A stretch of 64,000 nt of DNA from Pseudomonadota bacterium (GTDB lineage Bacteria; Pseudomonadota; Alphaproteobacteria; Caulobacterales; Caulobacteraceae), in NCBI GenBank assembly GCA_020161365.1, contig JAIUNU010000008.1, forward strand, positions 62,001 to 126,000. The letters run 5' to 3'. Made by a program: the position numbers and the translations under genes. Below the pieces are notes generated by a model, which had not been told where the DNA came from, searched no databases, and saw only the letters and a list, made by a program, of their open reading frames with translations. The stretch's first letter is position 1. Each line of letters begins with the position of its first letter. Positions 23,596 through 32,525 of this stretch are shown in pieces.

Positions 23596-23640
23596 GGGGC
23601 GCGGCCCGGACCCTTAAGGATCCCGCCCGCGCCCCCCTTT
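23596..23640. other. Hairpin between ctaD and ctaB
   Basis: Arms GGGGCGCGG (23596-23604) and CCGCGCCCC (23627-23635) enclose a 22-base loop. The T-run lies on the plus-strand side, so for the minus-strand oxidase message it is a hairpin without a U-tract. It may protect the 3' end of ctaD mRNA or partly attenuate ctaB rather than terminate fully. Confidence 0.6.
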
Positions 23641-23668
23641 TTAGGTCCGTTTGAGGACGACGCTCACC

Positions 23669-25327
23669 TTAGTGGTGGTCGTCGGCCTTGATCACCGGCG
23701 GTTCGCTGAACTGGTGGAACGGCGGCGGCGAGGACAGAGTCCATTCCAGCGTGGTGGCGCCTTCGCCCCACGGGTTGGCCTCGGCCTTGCGACGACGGAT
23801 CGCCGCTTCGATCAGGACCAGCATGAACACGCCCACGGCGACGACGGTGATCATGTAGCCGACCGACGACACGTAGTTCCACTTGGTGAAGGCGTCCGGA
23901 TAGTCGACATAGCGACGCGGCATGCCCTGCAGGCCCAGGAAGTGCTGCGGGAAGAAGATCAGGTTCACGCCGACGAACATGATCCAGAAGTGCAGCGCGC
24001 CGAGGAACTCGTTGTACTTCACGCCCCACATCTTCTCGAACCAGTAGTAGAAGCCCGCGAAGATGGCGAACACGGCGCCCAGCGACAGCACGTAGTGGAA
24101 GTGCGCCACGACGTAGTAGGTGTCGTGCAGGCTGTAGTCGATGCCGGCGTTCGACAGGACGACGCCGGTGACGCCGCCGACCGTGAACAGGAAGATGAAG
24201 CCGATCGCCCAAAGCATGGGCGTCTTGAAGCTGATCGAACCGCCCCACATCGTGGCGATCCAGCTGAAGATCTTCACGCCCGTCGGGACGGCGATGATCA
24301 TCGTGGCGGCCACGAAGTAGGCGCGCAGGTTGATGCTCATGCCGACGGTGTACATGTGGTGAGCCCACACGACGAAGCCGACGAAGCCGATGGCGACCAT
24401 CGCGTAGGCCATCGCCAGGTAACCGAAGACCGGCTTCTTGGAGAAGGTCGAGACGATGTGGCTGATGATGCCGAACCCGGGCAGGATCAGGATGTACACT
24501 TCCGGGTGACCGAAGAACCAGAACAGGTGCTGGAACATGACGGGGTCGCCGCCGGCGGCCGGGTCGAAGAAGTGGGTGCCGAAGTTACGGTCGGTCAGCA
24601 GCATGGTGATGGCGCCGGCCAGGACGGGCAGCGACAGCAGCAGCAAGAAGGCGGTGATCAGCACAGACCAGGCGAACAGCGGCATGCGGTGCAGGGTCAT
24701 GCCCGGCGCGCGCATGTTGAAGATCGTGGTGATGAAGTTGATCGCGCCCAGGATCGACGAAGCGCCGGCCAGGTGGAGCGACAGAATCGCCAGGTCCATG
24801 GCCGGACCCTTGTGACCGATGGTCGACAGCGGCGGATAGATCGTCCAACCGCCACCGAAGCCATGGCCCGGACCGCCGTCAACGAACATCGACAGGACCA
24901 GCAGGACCCAGGCGGCGACCAGCAGCCAGAACGAGATGTTGTTCATCCGCGGGAAGGCCATGTCCGGCGCGCCGATCATGATCGGAACGAACCAGTTGCC
25001 GAACCCGCCGATCATCGCCGGCATGACCATGAAGAAGATCATGATCAGAGCGTGGGCGGTGACGACGGCGTTATAGCCGTGCTTGCCCTTGAAGATGCCC
25101 ATCTGGGCCAGCATGCCGGTGTCGGAGAACACCTGGATGCCCGGCTCCATCAGCTCCCAGCGGATCAGGCCCGAGAGAGCGCCGCCGACGATGCCCGCCA
25201 TGATGGCGAACAGGATGTACAGCGTGCCGATGTCCTTGTGGTTCGTCGAGAAGAACCAGCGCGCGATGAACGGCGGCTTGTGGTCGTCGTCGTGGGCGTG
25301 GTCGTGAGTGTCTGCGGCGGAAGCCAT
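23669..25327 (-). CDS. ctaD: Cytochrome c oxidase subunit I
   Basis: Catalytic subunit of aa3-type cytochrome c oxidase, 552 residues with twelve predicted membrane helices. It carries heme a, the heme a3-CuB centre and the proton channels. The HHMYTVGM region, the [18 protein letters not shown] motif (histidine-tyrosine cross-link and channel glutamate, marking a type A1 enzyme) and the [15 protein letters not shown] histidines are all intact. The start [19 protein letters not shown] is histidine-rich. It follows ctaC by 26 bases, and both belong to one operon read from the ctaC promoter region. Confidence 0.98.
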   Translation of the reverse strand: MASAADTHDHAHDDDHKPPFIARWFFSTNHKDIGTLYILFAIMAGIVGGALSGLIRWELMEPGIQVFSDTGMLAQMGIFKGKHGYNAVVTAHALIMIFFMVMPAMIGGFGNWFVPIMIGAPDMAFPRMNNISFWLLVAAWVLLVLSMFVDGGPGHGFGGGWTIYPPLSTIGHKGPAMDLAILSLHLAGASSILGAINFITTIFNMRAPGMTLHRMPLFAWSVLITAFLLLLSLPVLAGAITMLLTDRNFGTHFFDPAAGGDPVMFQHLFWFFGHPEVYILILPGFGIISHIVSTFSKKPVFGYLAMAYAMVAIGFVGFVVWAHHMYTVGMSINLRAYFVAATMIIAVPTGVKIFSWIATMWGGSISFKTPMLWAIGFIFLFTVGGVTGVVLSNAGIDYSLHDTYYVVAHFHYVLSLGAVFAIFAGFYYWFEKMWGVKYNEFLGALHFWIMFVGVNLIFFPQHFLGLQGMPRRYVDYPDAFTKWNYVSSVGYMITVVAVGVFMLVLIEAAIRRRKAEANPWGEGATTLEWTLSSPPPFHQFSEPPVIKADDHH

Positions 25328-25353
25328 CTGACGTCTATCCTACGATCGTATTC

Positions 25354-26271
25354 TTAGGCCGCCGGCGCGGCGGGAGCCGCGGCCGGAGCGGAAGCGGGAG
25401 CGGCCGGAGCCGAGGCGGGGGTCGCGGCGGCGTCAGCCGGGGCGGCCGCGGGCGCGGGCGGAGCGGTCTTGGACTTCACCCAGGCGTCGAACTCGGCTTG
25501 GGTCACGACCTTGATCTCGATCGGCATGTTGGCGTGGTCGACGCCGCACAGCTCCGAGCATTGGCCGTAGAAGACGCCGGTGCGCTCGGCCTTGAACCAG
25601 GTTTCGTTCAGGCGGCCCGGAATAGCGTCGGTCTTCAGACCGAAGGCCGGCAGGGCGAAGGCGTGGATCACATCGGCGCCGGTGACCTGCACGCGGACCA
25701 CTTGGTTCACCGGGACAACCATCGCGTTGTCGGCGGCCAACAGGTACGGAACCTTCTTGGCGTCGGCCTGCTCCTTGGTCAGCGGCAGCGAGATGATCTC
25801 GCTGATCTTCTGATCCGGATACTCGTAACCCCAGTACCACTGATAGCCCGTGGCCTTCACGGTCAGGGCCGGCTTGGGCATGTCGTTGTAGTGGAACAGC
25901 AGGCGGAACGAGAAGATGGCGATGACCATCAGGATCAGGACCGGCACGACCGTCCAGATCACCTCGATCGTGGTGTTGTGGCTGAACTTGGCCGGGACCG
26001 GGTTCGCCTTCTTGTTGTAGCGAACGATGATCCAGACCAGCAGGCCCAGGACCAGCAAGGTGATGGCCGTGATGATCGGCATCAGCACCAGGTTGTGGAA
26101 CTGGATCGCGTGGTGCTTCAGCTCCGACGCGGCCGGCTGGAGGTCGATGGCCCCCGGCGTCGGCTGACCCATCAGATCTTCAGCGAGCGCGTGACCCGCG
26201 AACATCATCGTAGCGGCGAGGGCGGACGCGCCCGTCATGATCCGCCGAATCCCCGAAAATTGCGCCTTCAT
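25354..26271 (-). CDS. ctaC: Cytochrome c oxidase subunit II
   Basis: Electron-entry subunit of aa3 oxidase, 305 residues. A signal peptide (about 1-30, ending AGHALA) is followed by two membrane helices (about 57-80 and 103-125) and a periplasmic cupredoxin domain. The CuA site is complete: CSELCGVDHANMPI, with the aromatic YQWYWGYEYPD patch for electron entry. The C-terminus is an Ala/Pro-rich tail of about 40 residues. ATG 26271 is chosen because MKAQFSGIRRIM begins the signal peptide. A FixK-like box lies 29-42 bases upstream. It is the first gene of the oxidase operon. Confidence 0.97.
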   Translation of the reverse strand: MKAQFSGIRRIMTGASALAATMMFAGHALAEDLMGQPTPGAIDLQPAASELKHHAIQFHNLVLMPIITAITLLVLGLLVWIIVRYNKKANPVPAKFSHNTTIEVIWTVVPVLILMVIAIFSFRLLFHYNDMPKPALTVKATGYQWYWGYEYPDQKISEIISLPLTKEQADAKKVPYLLAADNAMVVPVNQVVRVQVTGADVIHAFALPAFGLKTDAIPGRLNETWFKAERTGVFYGQCSELCGVDHANMPIEIKVVTQAEFDAWVKSKTAPPAPAAAPADAAATPASAPAAPASAPAAAPAAPAA

Positions 26272-26645
26272 ATCCCTCACGGCCCGTTTCGGCGGCGATT
26301 TGAGCCTGATCAAGGCCCACGCCGCGCCGACATGCACATTACGACTCTCGATAAGATGCCGCGCAATCGACTTTGCTCAAAATGAGTCGCGCGTCGACGC
26401 CCAGCCCCACCGATTGTCGGTCCGGAGGCTGCATACGCGCATCGCCAGCCCTTGCCAAGCGCCAGAGCCCACGCGCTGAGCATGGGATTGGCCGCTTATC
26501 CCCGCCGCGAGGGGGTCCAGTCGCGAATCCCTCTCAGAAACCCCCGAATCCCGTGTCCGGATCATTACGTATCATTCATGGATAGGTACCTTGCGATACT
26601 CAGTACCTGGCGGTAGAAGAGAGCATCAACGGAGGCAAGGACGCC
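26272..26645. promoter_or_regulatory. Divergent promoter region ctaC / padR
   Basis: A 374-base gap with no gene. On the ctaC side is a FixK/FNR-like box at 26300-26313, TTGAGCCTGATCAA, one mismatch from TTGAT-N4-ATCAA. On the PadR side are direct repeats of ATCATT (26561-26566 and 26571-26576) and an inverted repeat AGGTAC (26584-26589) with GTACCT (26603-26608), between which lies a candidate GATACT -10 box. The middle (about 26330-26550) shows no clear element. Both promoters must be in this gap. Confidence 0.55.
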
Positions 26646-26972
26646 GTGCCGGAAACAATTGAAATCCAACTGAAGAAAGGCGTGCTGGCGCTCTGTGTGC
26701 TGGCCCTGCTCTCGCACGCCGACAGCTACGCCTACGAGATCGCCAGCAGGCTCACGAAGGACATCGATATGGGGGAAGGGACGATCTATCCGCTGATGCG
26801 CCGCATGCAGTCGGATGGCCTGGTCGAGACCTATCTGGTGGAAAGCCAGAGCGGCCCGCCGCGCAAATACTACCGCCTCACCGCCGCCGGGCGTCAAAGC
26901 CTGGAGCAGCAGAAGGCCGAATGGACCGCGTTCGCCAATGCGGTGAACGGCATCGTGGGAGCCGCCGCATGA
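26646..26972 (+). CDS. PadR family transcriptional regulator
   Basis: DNA-binding protein of 108 residues, a minimal PadR of the short (PadR-s2) type: winged helix plus one C-terminal helix. The motif LKKGVLALCVLALLSHADSYAYEIASRL, the GEGTIYPLMRRMQSDGLVETYL recognition helix and wing, and PPRKYYRLTAAGRQSLEQQKAEW are typical. The GTG start at 26646 lies 7 bases after an AAGGAC/GGAGG-like stretch. It overlaps the DUF1700 gene by four bases (ATGA), and this PadR-DUF1700-DUF2807 order is a known conserved trio. It probably binds the AGGTAC...GTACCT repeat just upstream and represses its own operon. Confidence 0.92.
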   Translation: MPETIEIQLKKGVLALCVLALLSHADSYAYEIASRLTKDIDMGEGTIYPLMRRMQSDGLVETYLVESQSGPPRKYYRLTAAGRQSLEQQKAEWTAFANAVNGIVGAAA

Positions 26973-27532
26973 CCCGCGCCGAGTTCATCACCCGCCTGCG
27001 TCGCGGCCTGTCGGGCCTGCCGGCCACCACGATCGCCGACATCGTCGCCGATCACGAGGCCCACTTCGCCGACGCCCAGGCCGCCGGCCGCACCGAGGCC
27101 GAGGTCGCCGCCGCTCTGGGCGATCCCGACCGCCTGGCCCGCGAGCTGCGCGCCGAGGCCGGCCTGAAGCAGTGGGAGGAAAAGAAGAGCCCGTCCAACG
27201 CCATGGCCGCGATCATCGCCCTGATCGGCCTGGGGGCCATCGACGTGATGTTCCTGCTGCCCCTGCTGATGGGCGTGCTGGCCACGCTGTTCGGCTTCCT
27301 GGTGGCCGTGGTGACGATCTTCTTCGTCGGCGGTTTCATCTTCGCCGCCGGCCCGCTGACCCTGCCGCCCGGCGGACCGGTCACCGCCTTCCTGAGCGGC
27401 ATCGGCCTGATGGCCACAGCCACCTTCATCGGCTCGCTGCTGACGCTGGTGACCGTCGGGGTCTTCAACGCGGTCGTCTGGTACGCCCGCCTGCACTTCC
27501 GGCTTCTGAAGCCGGCCATGGAACAAGCTTGA
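26969..27532 (+). CDS. DUF1700 membrane protein
   Basis: Membrane protein of 187 residues of the DUF1700/HAAS-containing family, partners of PadR regulators. The first 70 residues form a soluble three-helix segment (MTRAEFITRLRRGLSGLPATTIADIVADHEAHFADAQAAGRTEAEVAAALGDP DRLARELRAEAGL is typical of the HAAS fold; only the pattern is cited), followed by three or four hydrophobic helices between about 85 and 175. The start overlaps the PadR stop by four bases. It probably senses envelope state for the PadR protein, which is inference from genomic co-occurrence across phyla. Confidence 0.85.
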   Translation: MTRAEFITRLRRGLSGLPATTIADIVADHEAHFADAQAAGRTEAEVAAALGDPDRLARELRAEAGLKQWEEKKSPSNAMAAIIALIGLGAIDVMFLLPLLMGVLATLFGFLVAVVTIFFVGGFIFAAGPLTLPPGGPVTAFLSGIGLMATATFIGSLLTLVTVGVFNAVVWYARLHFRLLKPAMEQA

Positions 27533-27549
27533 GCGGAGAGGAGGGGACC

Positions 27550-28365
27550 ATGTTGATCCGCAATACGCTCATCGTCGCCGGGGCGAGCTTCGCCCTCGCG
27601 GTCGGTTGCTTCGCCGGGGTGGCGGCTATCGCCGGACCCGAACTGATGACGAACGGCTGGACGATTCCGTTCGGGGACAGCGCCTCGGTGACCATCACCG
27701 ACGACAATGGCAAGGTGATCCGCACCGTTCGCCACACGGGGGTCGGCGGCGCGCCGTCGCCGATCATCGACCGCACCGTGCCCTGGACCGGCAAGGACAC
27801 GCTGATCACCGACCTGCCGGTCGACGTGGTGTTCGTGCAGGGCGCCGAGGCCAAGATCGTCGCTTCCGGGCCCAAAGCCTATGTCTCCCGACTGAAGGTC
27901 GACGGCGGCCGCATCACGCTGGACGATATCAACCTCACCGACCGCGCCGTCGTGACCCTGGGCTCGGACGGCTTGCAGGTGCGCAGCGACCGCGACCGGA
28001 TGAAGATCACGGTGGTGGCTCCGGGCGTCACCCGCTTCGAGGTTCGCGGCTCTGGCGATCTCGACATCCGGCGCTACGAGCACCCGTCGCTGGGCCTGGA
28101 CATCTCCGGCAGCGGCGACGTCGAGGCCGAGGGCAAGGCCGAGACGATCACCGTCGGCGCCTCCGGCTCCGGCTACGCCGACCTGGCCGCGCTGAAGGCC
28201 AAGGACGCCACCATCGACGTCTCGGGCAGCGGCGGCGGCGCGGTCTTCGCCACCGGCAAGGCCAAGATCGACATCTCCGGCAGCGGCGATGTGGAACTGC
28301 GCACCGAACCCAAGCTGGTGACCAGCGAGATCACCGGCTCCGGCGAAGTCCGTCGCGAGTACTGA
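27550..28365 (+). CDS. DUF2807 exported protein
   Basis: Exported protein of 271 residues with an N-terminal hydrophobic signal (LIRNTLIVAGASFALAVGCF) and a beta-helix-like DUF2807 domain (about 85-270). The domain is built of short repeats with DISGSGDVE, GSGYADL, DVSGSGGGAV and DISGSGDVELR, a regular strand-turn ladder. It starts 18 bases after the DUF1700 stop with GGAGAGGAGG as ribosome-binding site. Function unknown; in other bacteria DUF2807 proteins go with PadR/DUF1700 and are proposed to act in the envelope. Confidence 0.86.
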   Translation: MLIRNTLIVAGASFALAVGCFAGVAAIAGPELMTNGWTIPFGDSASVTITDDNGKVIRTVRHTGVGGAPSPIIDRTVPWTGKDTLITDLPVDVVFVQGAEAKIVASGPKAYVSRLKVDGGRITLDDINLTDRAVVTLGSDGLQVRSDRDRMKITVVAPGVTRFEVRGSGDLDIRRYEHPSLGLDISGSGDVEAEGKAETITVGASGSGYADLAALKAKDATIDVSGSGGGAVFATGKAKIDISGSGDVELRTEPKLVTSEITGSGEVRREY

Positions 28366-28421
28366 TCCGCGACAAAAGGGGCGGGGTGACGGACGCGCTC
28401 GGAAGGCCTACCTGTAGGTCC

Positions 28422-29858
28422 ATGAACGCTCCGATCCCCGCCTCTTCCCTTTCGATCCTCGACGCCGCCGGTGTCGATCCCGACCGCGCCCGTTCGATCC
28501 TGGGCGAGGCCCTGACCGGCGCCGACGACGGCGAACTGTTCCTCGAACGCTCCGAGAGCGAGGCCTTCGTCTTCGACGACGGACGCCTCAAGAGCGCCTC
28601 CTACGATTCGGGCGAGGGGTTCGGCCTGCGCGTGGTGGCCGGCGAGACGGCCGGCTACGCCCACGCCGCCGAGATCAGCGAGGCGGCCATCCGCCGCGCG
28701 GCCGACAGCGCCAGCCTCGCCAAGCGCGGCCACGCCGGGGTGTCGGCGGAAGGTCCGCGCGCCACCAACGAAAAGCTCTATGGCGAGGACAATCCGGTCA
28801 GCGCGCCGGACTTCTCCGACAAGGTCGCCCTCCTCCAGGAAATCGACGCCTTCGCCCGCGCCCGCGATCCGCGCGTCGTCCAGGTCATGGCCTCGATGGC
28901 CGGCGAGCGCCGGGTCGTCGAGATCCTGCGCGCCGACGGCCGGTTGATCCGCGACGTCCGCCCGCTGGTGCGGGTCAATGTCCAGGTCACCGTCGAGAAG
29001 GACGGCCGTCGCGAGAGCGGATCGTCCGGCGCCGGCGGCCGCGCCGGCTTCGCCGCCTGGATATCGCCCGACAAGTGGCAGGACCAAGTCGACGAGGCCC
29101 TGCGCATGGCGCTGGTCAACCTCGACGCCGTCGCCTGCCCCGCCGGCGAGATGGACGTGGTGCTGGGCCCGGGCTGGAACGGCGTGCTGCTGCACGAGGC
29201 CGTCGGCCACGGCCTTGAAGGTGACTTCAACCGCAAGGGCATCAGCGCCTTTTCGGGTCGCATCGGCGAGCGCGTGGCCGCTCCCGGCGTCACCGTGTTC
29301 GACGACGGTTCCATTCCCGGCCGCCGCGGCTCGCTGACCGTCGACGACGAAGGCACGCCCACCGAGCGGACGATCCTGATCGAGGACGGCATCCTGGTCG
29401 GCTACATGCACGACCGGATGAGCGCGCGCTTGATGGGGATGAAGGCCACCGGCAACGGTCGCCGCCAGTCCTACGCCCACATGCCGATGCCGCGCATGAC
29501 CAACACTGGCATGCTGGCGGGCGACCATGATCCGCAAGAGATGATTGCTTCGCTGAAGCGCGGCCTCTACTGCGCCAATTTCGGCGGCGGCCAGGTCGAC
29601 ATCACCAACGGCAAGTTCGTCTTCCAGTGCACCGAGGCCTACCTGGTCGAGGACGGCAAGATCACCGCCCCGGTCAAGGGCGCGACCCTGATCGGCGACG
29701 GCCCCAGCGCCCTCACCCGCGTGACGATGATCGGCAACGACTTCGACTTCGACCCCGGCATCGGCGTCTGCGGCAAGTCGGGCCAGGGCGTGCCCGTGGG
29801 CGTGGGCCAGCCGAGCCTGAAGATCACCGGGCTGACGGTGGGCGGGACGGCGGTCTAG
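28422..29858 (+). CDS. tldD: Metalloprotease TldD
   Basis: Zinc metalloprotease subunit of 478 residues; with TldE/PmbA it forms a heterodimer that degrades unfolded peptides and matures some peptide antibiotics. The active-site motif HEAVGH lies at residues 258-263, and EGDFNRKGISAFSGRIGE follows. The N-terminal and C-terminal beta domains (NGKFVFQCTEAYLVEDGKIT near 395) are intact. ATG 28422 is the start; the longer frame upstream lies in the DUF2807 gene. No pmbA gene is visible in the window, so the partner must be elsewhere. It is on its own transcript or a continuation of the PadR operon, 56 bases away. Confidence 0.96.
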   Translation: MNAPIPASSLSILDAAGVDPDRARSILGEALTGADDGELFLERSESEAFVFDDGRLKSASYDSGEGFGLRVVAGETAGYAHAAEISEAAIRRAADSASLAKRGHAGVSAEGPRATNEKLYGEDNPVSAPDFSDKVALLQEIDAFARARDPRVVQVMASMAGERRVVEILRADGRLIRDVRPLVRVNVQVTVEKDGRRESGSSGAGGRAGFAAWISPDKWQDQVDEALRMALVNLDAVACPAGEMDVVLGPGWNGVLLHEAVGHGLEGDFNRKGISAFSGRIGERVAAPGVTVFDDGSIPGRRGSLTVDDEGTPTERTILIEDGILVGYMHDRMSARLMGMKATGNGRRQSYAHMPMPRMTNTGMLAGDHDPQEMIASLKRGLYCANFGGGQVDITNGKFVFQCTEAYLVEDGKITAPVKGATLIGDGPSALTRVTMIGNDFDFDPGIGVCGKSGQGVPVGVGQPSLKITGLTVGGTAV

Positions 29859-29873
29859 GCGCGCTTCGGCGCC

Positions 29874-30371
29874 CTAAAGCCGCCGCTCCAGATAGGTCAC
29901 CGTCTTCTGGCCGCCGTGGATCTCCGCGGTTCCGACCGGAACAAAGCCCAGCGCGGCGTGGAAAGCCTCCGAGGCCGGATTGGGCGGGTCGGAATTGACC
30001 TCGCACACGATCCGCTCGTGCCCGGCGCTCGTGGCCGCCGCGAAGAGGTCGTCGTAAAGCGCCTTGGCCAGCCCCCGCCCCCGCGCGCTGTCGGCGACGA
30101 CGACCCGGTCGACATAGACGAACGTCGGATAGCGGGCGCGGAACCACAGGAAGTTGAGACTGTCGTAGTCGGCGTCCTGATCGAAGGTCAGCAGCAGAGC
30201 ATCGGCCACGCCAACGCGCCGCGCCAGGAACGCCTGCGCGACCAGATGCGCCAGTCGCTCAGGTTCCAGCCAGGACAGTTCCAAGGCGTACGTGTTGTTG
30301 AGCGCCAGAAGGGCCGCGCCGTCGGGGGTGTCCAGATCGGCCACGGTCAAGGGTGTCGAAACTCGATGCAT
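29874..30371 (-). CDS. GNAT family acetyltransferase
   Basis: Predicted N-acetyltransferase of 165 residues. The acetyl-CoA-binding pattern is VDRVVVADSARGRGLAKALYDDLFAAA (R/Q-x-x-G-x-G/A-like RGRGLA), and the NPASEAFHAALGFVPVG motif near residue 138 is the usual end of the fold. The N-terminal half carries a LSWLEPERLAHLV helix. Substrate unknown. It is the downstream gene of a 273-base gap that contains a structured RNA candidate on the other strand. Confidence 0.85.
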   Translation of the reverse strand: MHRVSTPLTVADLDTPDGAALLALNNTYALELSWLEPERLAHLVAQAFLARRVGVADALLLTFDQDADYDSLNFLWFRARYPTFVYVDRVVVADSARGRGLAKALYDDLFAAATSAGHERIVCEVNSDPPNPASEAFHAALGFVPVGTAEIHGGQKTVTYLERRL

Positions 30372-30439
30372 GACCGCTCCTGCATTTGGCTGCCGGGGCC
30401 TCGCCGCAGCGTCCGACCACCTTGCAAAGGTTTAATCCA

Positions 30440-30640
30440 CCTGTCGGGCTTGTAACTTTCCTCGCGCCGACGCGAGAGGCACGGTCAGGGCCAGGACGAA
30501 CAAGCCAAGATCGTTCGGGTTGGGAGCGGAAGCGGTCCCCACGGTTTGAGCCACCGCGAGGACCGTCCCACCCGAAGGTGAGGCGTGGCCCCCTCCACGC
30601 CTCCGCGAGGGGCCCCGGATCCTCGCCGGGGCCCTTCTTT
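30440..30640 (+). ncRNA. Candidate structured non-coding RNA with intrinsic terminator
   Basis: Between two minus-strand genes, the plus strand shows successive hairpins: CTCGCG/CGCGAG (30461-30476), CGAAC/GTTCG (30497-30517), a nested stem CGGTCC/GGACCG with inner CGGT/ACCG (30533-30565), GAGGCGTGG/CCACGCCTC with a C-rich CCCCCT loop (30580-30603), and GGGCCCCGG/CCGGGGCCC (30610-30634) followed by TTCTTT. The T-run orients the transcript to plus. The C-rich loop resembles that of some alphaproteobacterial sRNAs. No clear promoter was recognised, and the family is unknown. Confidence 0.5.
30610..30640 (+). terminator. Intrinsic terminator (plus strand)
   Basis: A nine-base-pair GC stem with a seven-base loop, followed by TTCTTT on the plus strand. 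No plus-strand coding gene lies upstream of it, so it supports an unannotated plus-strand RNA; on the minus strand, just after the POT gene, it lacks a U-run. Confidence 0.7.
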
Positions 30641-30644
30641 ATCC

Positions 30645-32525
30645 TTAGGCCGTCTTCGCCTGATCGACGTCGTCGGCGCCGTGCGACCACTTCTTCAGGA
30701 CCGGCGACAGCAGCAGGAAGCCGATCCCGATCACCACCGACACCAGGCCGATGATGTTGAAGACCTTCAGCGACGCAGCCAGGGCCGCGCCCGGGTCGAG
30801 CACCTGACCGCCGACCGTCTCGGTCGCCGCCAGGCCCGCGATCTTGCCGCCGACCCACTGGGCGATGGCCACGGCCATGAACCAGACGGCCATCATGAAC
30901 GACACCACCGAAGCCGGGGACAGCTTGGTCATCTGCGACAGGCCGACAGGCGACATGCACAGCTCACCGGTGGTGTGCAGCATGTACATCAGCACCAGGA
31001 AGATCAGCGGCAGCTTGAACGCGCCGTCCGCGAAGGTGGAGCCCCACTGCAGCAGCAGGAAGCCAGCGCCGACCTGGATCAGCGCCAGGCCGAACTTGAC
31101 GACCGGGTTCGGGTCCTTGCCGCGCGCGCCGAGGAAGGTCCAGATCGCCGCGAACACGGGCGCGAAGATCAGGATCCAGCCGGCGTTCAGCGCCTGGGTC
31201 TGCGGGGCGTTGAAGCTGGTGTTCACCCAGAAGGTCGAGGCCGCATCAATTCCCGCCTTGGCCAGTTGCTCGGGCGTGGCCAGCGTCACCGCGCCGCCGA
31301 ACAGACGGACGGGCTCGCGGACCAGGTCCAGCTGAACGTTGGTGGCGGCGAACAGGCTCAGCGACGAACCGGCCTGCTCGAACAGGGTCCAGAACACCAC
31401 CGCGCCGAAGATCAGGAACACCGCCAGCGCCAGGCGCTCGCGCTCCTCCTTGGCGCACTTGGTGAACATGAAGAAGCCGATGTAGCCCAGCGAGGCCAGG
31501 ATGCCGATGTTCAGGGCGACGCCGACGATGGCGTTGAACTGCACCAGGAAGAAGATCCCGACCAGGCCCACCAGCGAAAGGGCGTAGATGGCCAGCTCGC
31601 GATTGATCGGGCCGGCGACCTTTTCCTTCAGCACCTTGGGCTGCGGCGGCTCGGCCTTGCCGTCCAGCCAGGGCTTGCCCAGCACGAAGACGACGAAGCC
31701 GGCCAGCATGCCGACGCCGGCCAGGCCAAAGCCCGCCCACCAGCCGACATTGACGCCCAACAGACCACACAGGATCGAGGCCCAGAACGAGCCCAGATTG
31801 ATGCCGTAGTAGTAGAGGGTGAAGCCTGGATCGCGACGCGGGTCACCCTGCGGATAGAGCTGGCCGACGATGGTCGAGATGTTCGGCTTCAGGAAGCCGA
31901 CGCCCAGGATGATCAGCGACAGCGAGAACCAGAAGATGTTCAGGTACAGCGGGTCGCGACCGGTCACGTCCAGCTTGTAGTCCGCCTTGGGCAGCACGGC
32001 CGGCAGCGGCGCATTGGCGGGCAACCCCTTGATCTCGAAATCGCCGACCTTGGTGGCGGCGACCTCATAGGCCTTGCCGTCGACCACCAGCTTGGCCTCG
32101 CGATTCTGGCCCCGGCCCTCGGCCTGGAACTCGTAGGTCGCGCCCTGGTAGGTCAGGGTCTGGACGGCCGGCTTGCCCTCGATCGCCATGGCCAGGTGGC
32201 CGGCGACCAGCAGGACGGCGCCGAACGCCACGGCCTTGCGCGTGCCCAGCCACTTGTCGGCCAGGAAGCCGCCGATCAGCGGCACCAGATAGACGAGCGC
32301 GGTATAGGACCCGTAGTGGCCCGACGCCGCCTTGGGATCGAAAAGAAAGTGCTGCGTCAGGTAGAAGATCAGGATGGCGCGCATGCCGTAGTAGGAGAAG
32401 CGCTCCCACATCTCGGCCAGGAAACAGATGATCAGGCCGCGCGGATGGCCTTTCAGCAATTGGACAAGGACCGGGATGCCGGTCACGAGCGTGACCAGAA
32501 TACCCACGGCGATAACGATGTTCAT
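30645..32525 (-). CDS. POT family proton-dependent oligopeptide transporter
   Basis: Proton-coupled peptide symporter of 626 residues. The PTR2 signatures are evident: FSYYGMRAILIFYLTQHF at residues 42-59 and the FWTLFEQAGSSLSLFA block with the conserved FWxxxxQ. About 12-14 helices are predicted, with a 90-residue soluble insert between helices (about 115-200, rich in charged residues and strands), longer than in E. coli DtpA-type proteins (about 500 residues). Di- and tripeptides are the usual substrates. It is single on the minus strand and has no convincing U-run terminator of its own. Confidence 0.93.
   Translation of the reverse strand: MNIVIAVGILVTLVTGIPVLVQLLKGHPRGLIICFLAEMWERFSYYGMRAILIFYLTQHFLFDPKAASGHYGSYTALVYLVPLIGGFLADKWLGTRKAVAFGAVLLVAGHLAMAIEGKPAVQTLTYQGATYEFQAEGRGQNREAKLVVDGKAYEVAATKVGDFEIKGLPANAPLPAVLPKADYKLDVTGRDPLYLNIFWFSLSLIILGVGFLKPNISTIVGQLYPQGDPRRDPGFTLYYYGINLGSFWASILCGLLGVNVGWWAGFGLAGVGMLAGFVVFVLGKPWLDGKAEPPQPKVLKEKVAGPINRELAIYALSLVGLVGIFFLVQFNAIVGVALNIGILASLGYIGFFMFTKCAKEERERLALAVFLIFGAVVFWTLFEQAGSSLSLFAATNVQLDLVREPVRLFGGAVTLATPEQLAKAGIDAASTFWVNTSFNAPQTQALNAGWILIFAPVFAAIWTFLGARGKDPNPVVKFGLALIQVGAGFLLLQWGSTFADGAFKLPLIFLVLMYMLHTTGELCMSPVGLSQMTKLSPASVVSFMMAVWFMAVAIAQWVGGKIAGLAATETVGGQVLDPGAALAASLKVFNIIGLVSVVIGIGFLLLSPVLKKWSHGADDVDQAKTA

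Noticed and set aside
23651..25357. Long plus-strand open frame of 568 codons opposite ctaD
   Set aside because: Mirror frame of a highly GC-biased gene; His/Asp/Arg-rich composition, no family pattern, and ctaD is certain on the other strand.
30440..30640. SRP RNA, 6S RNA or RNase P identity for the hairpin region
   Set aside because: Short resemblances only; the conserved cores (SRP domain IV, 6S central bubble, RNase P P4) are not present.
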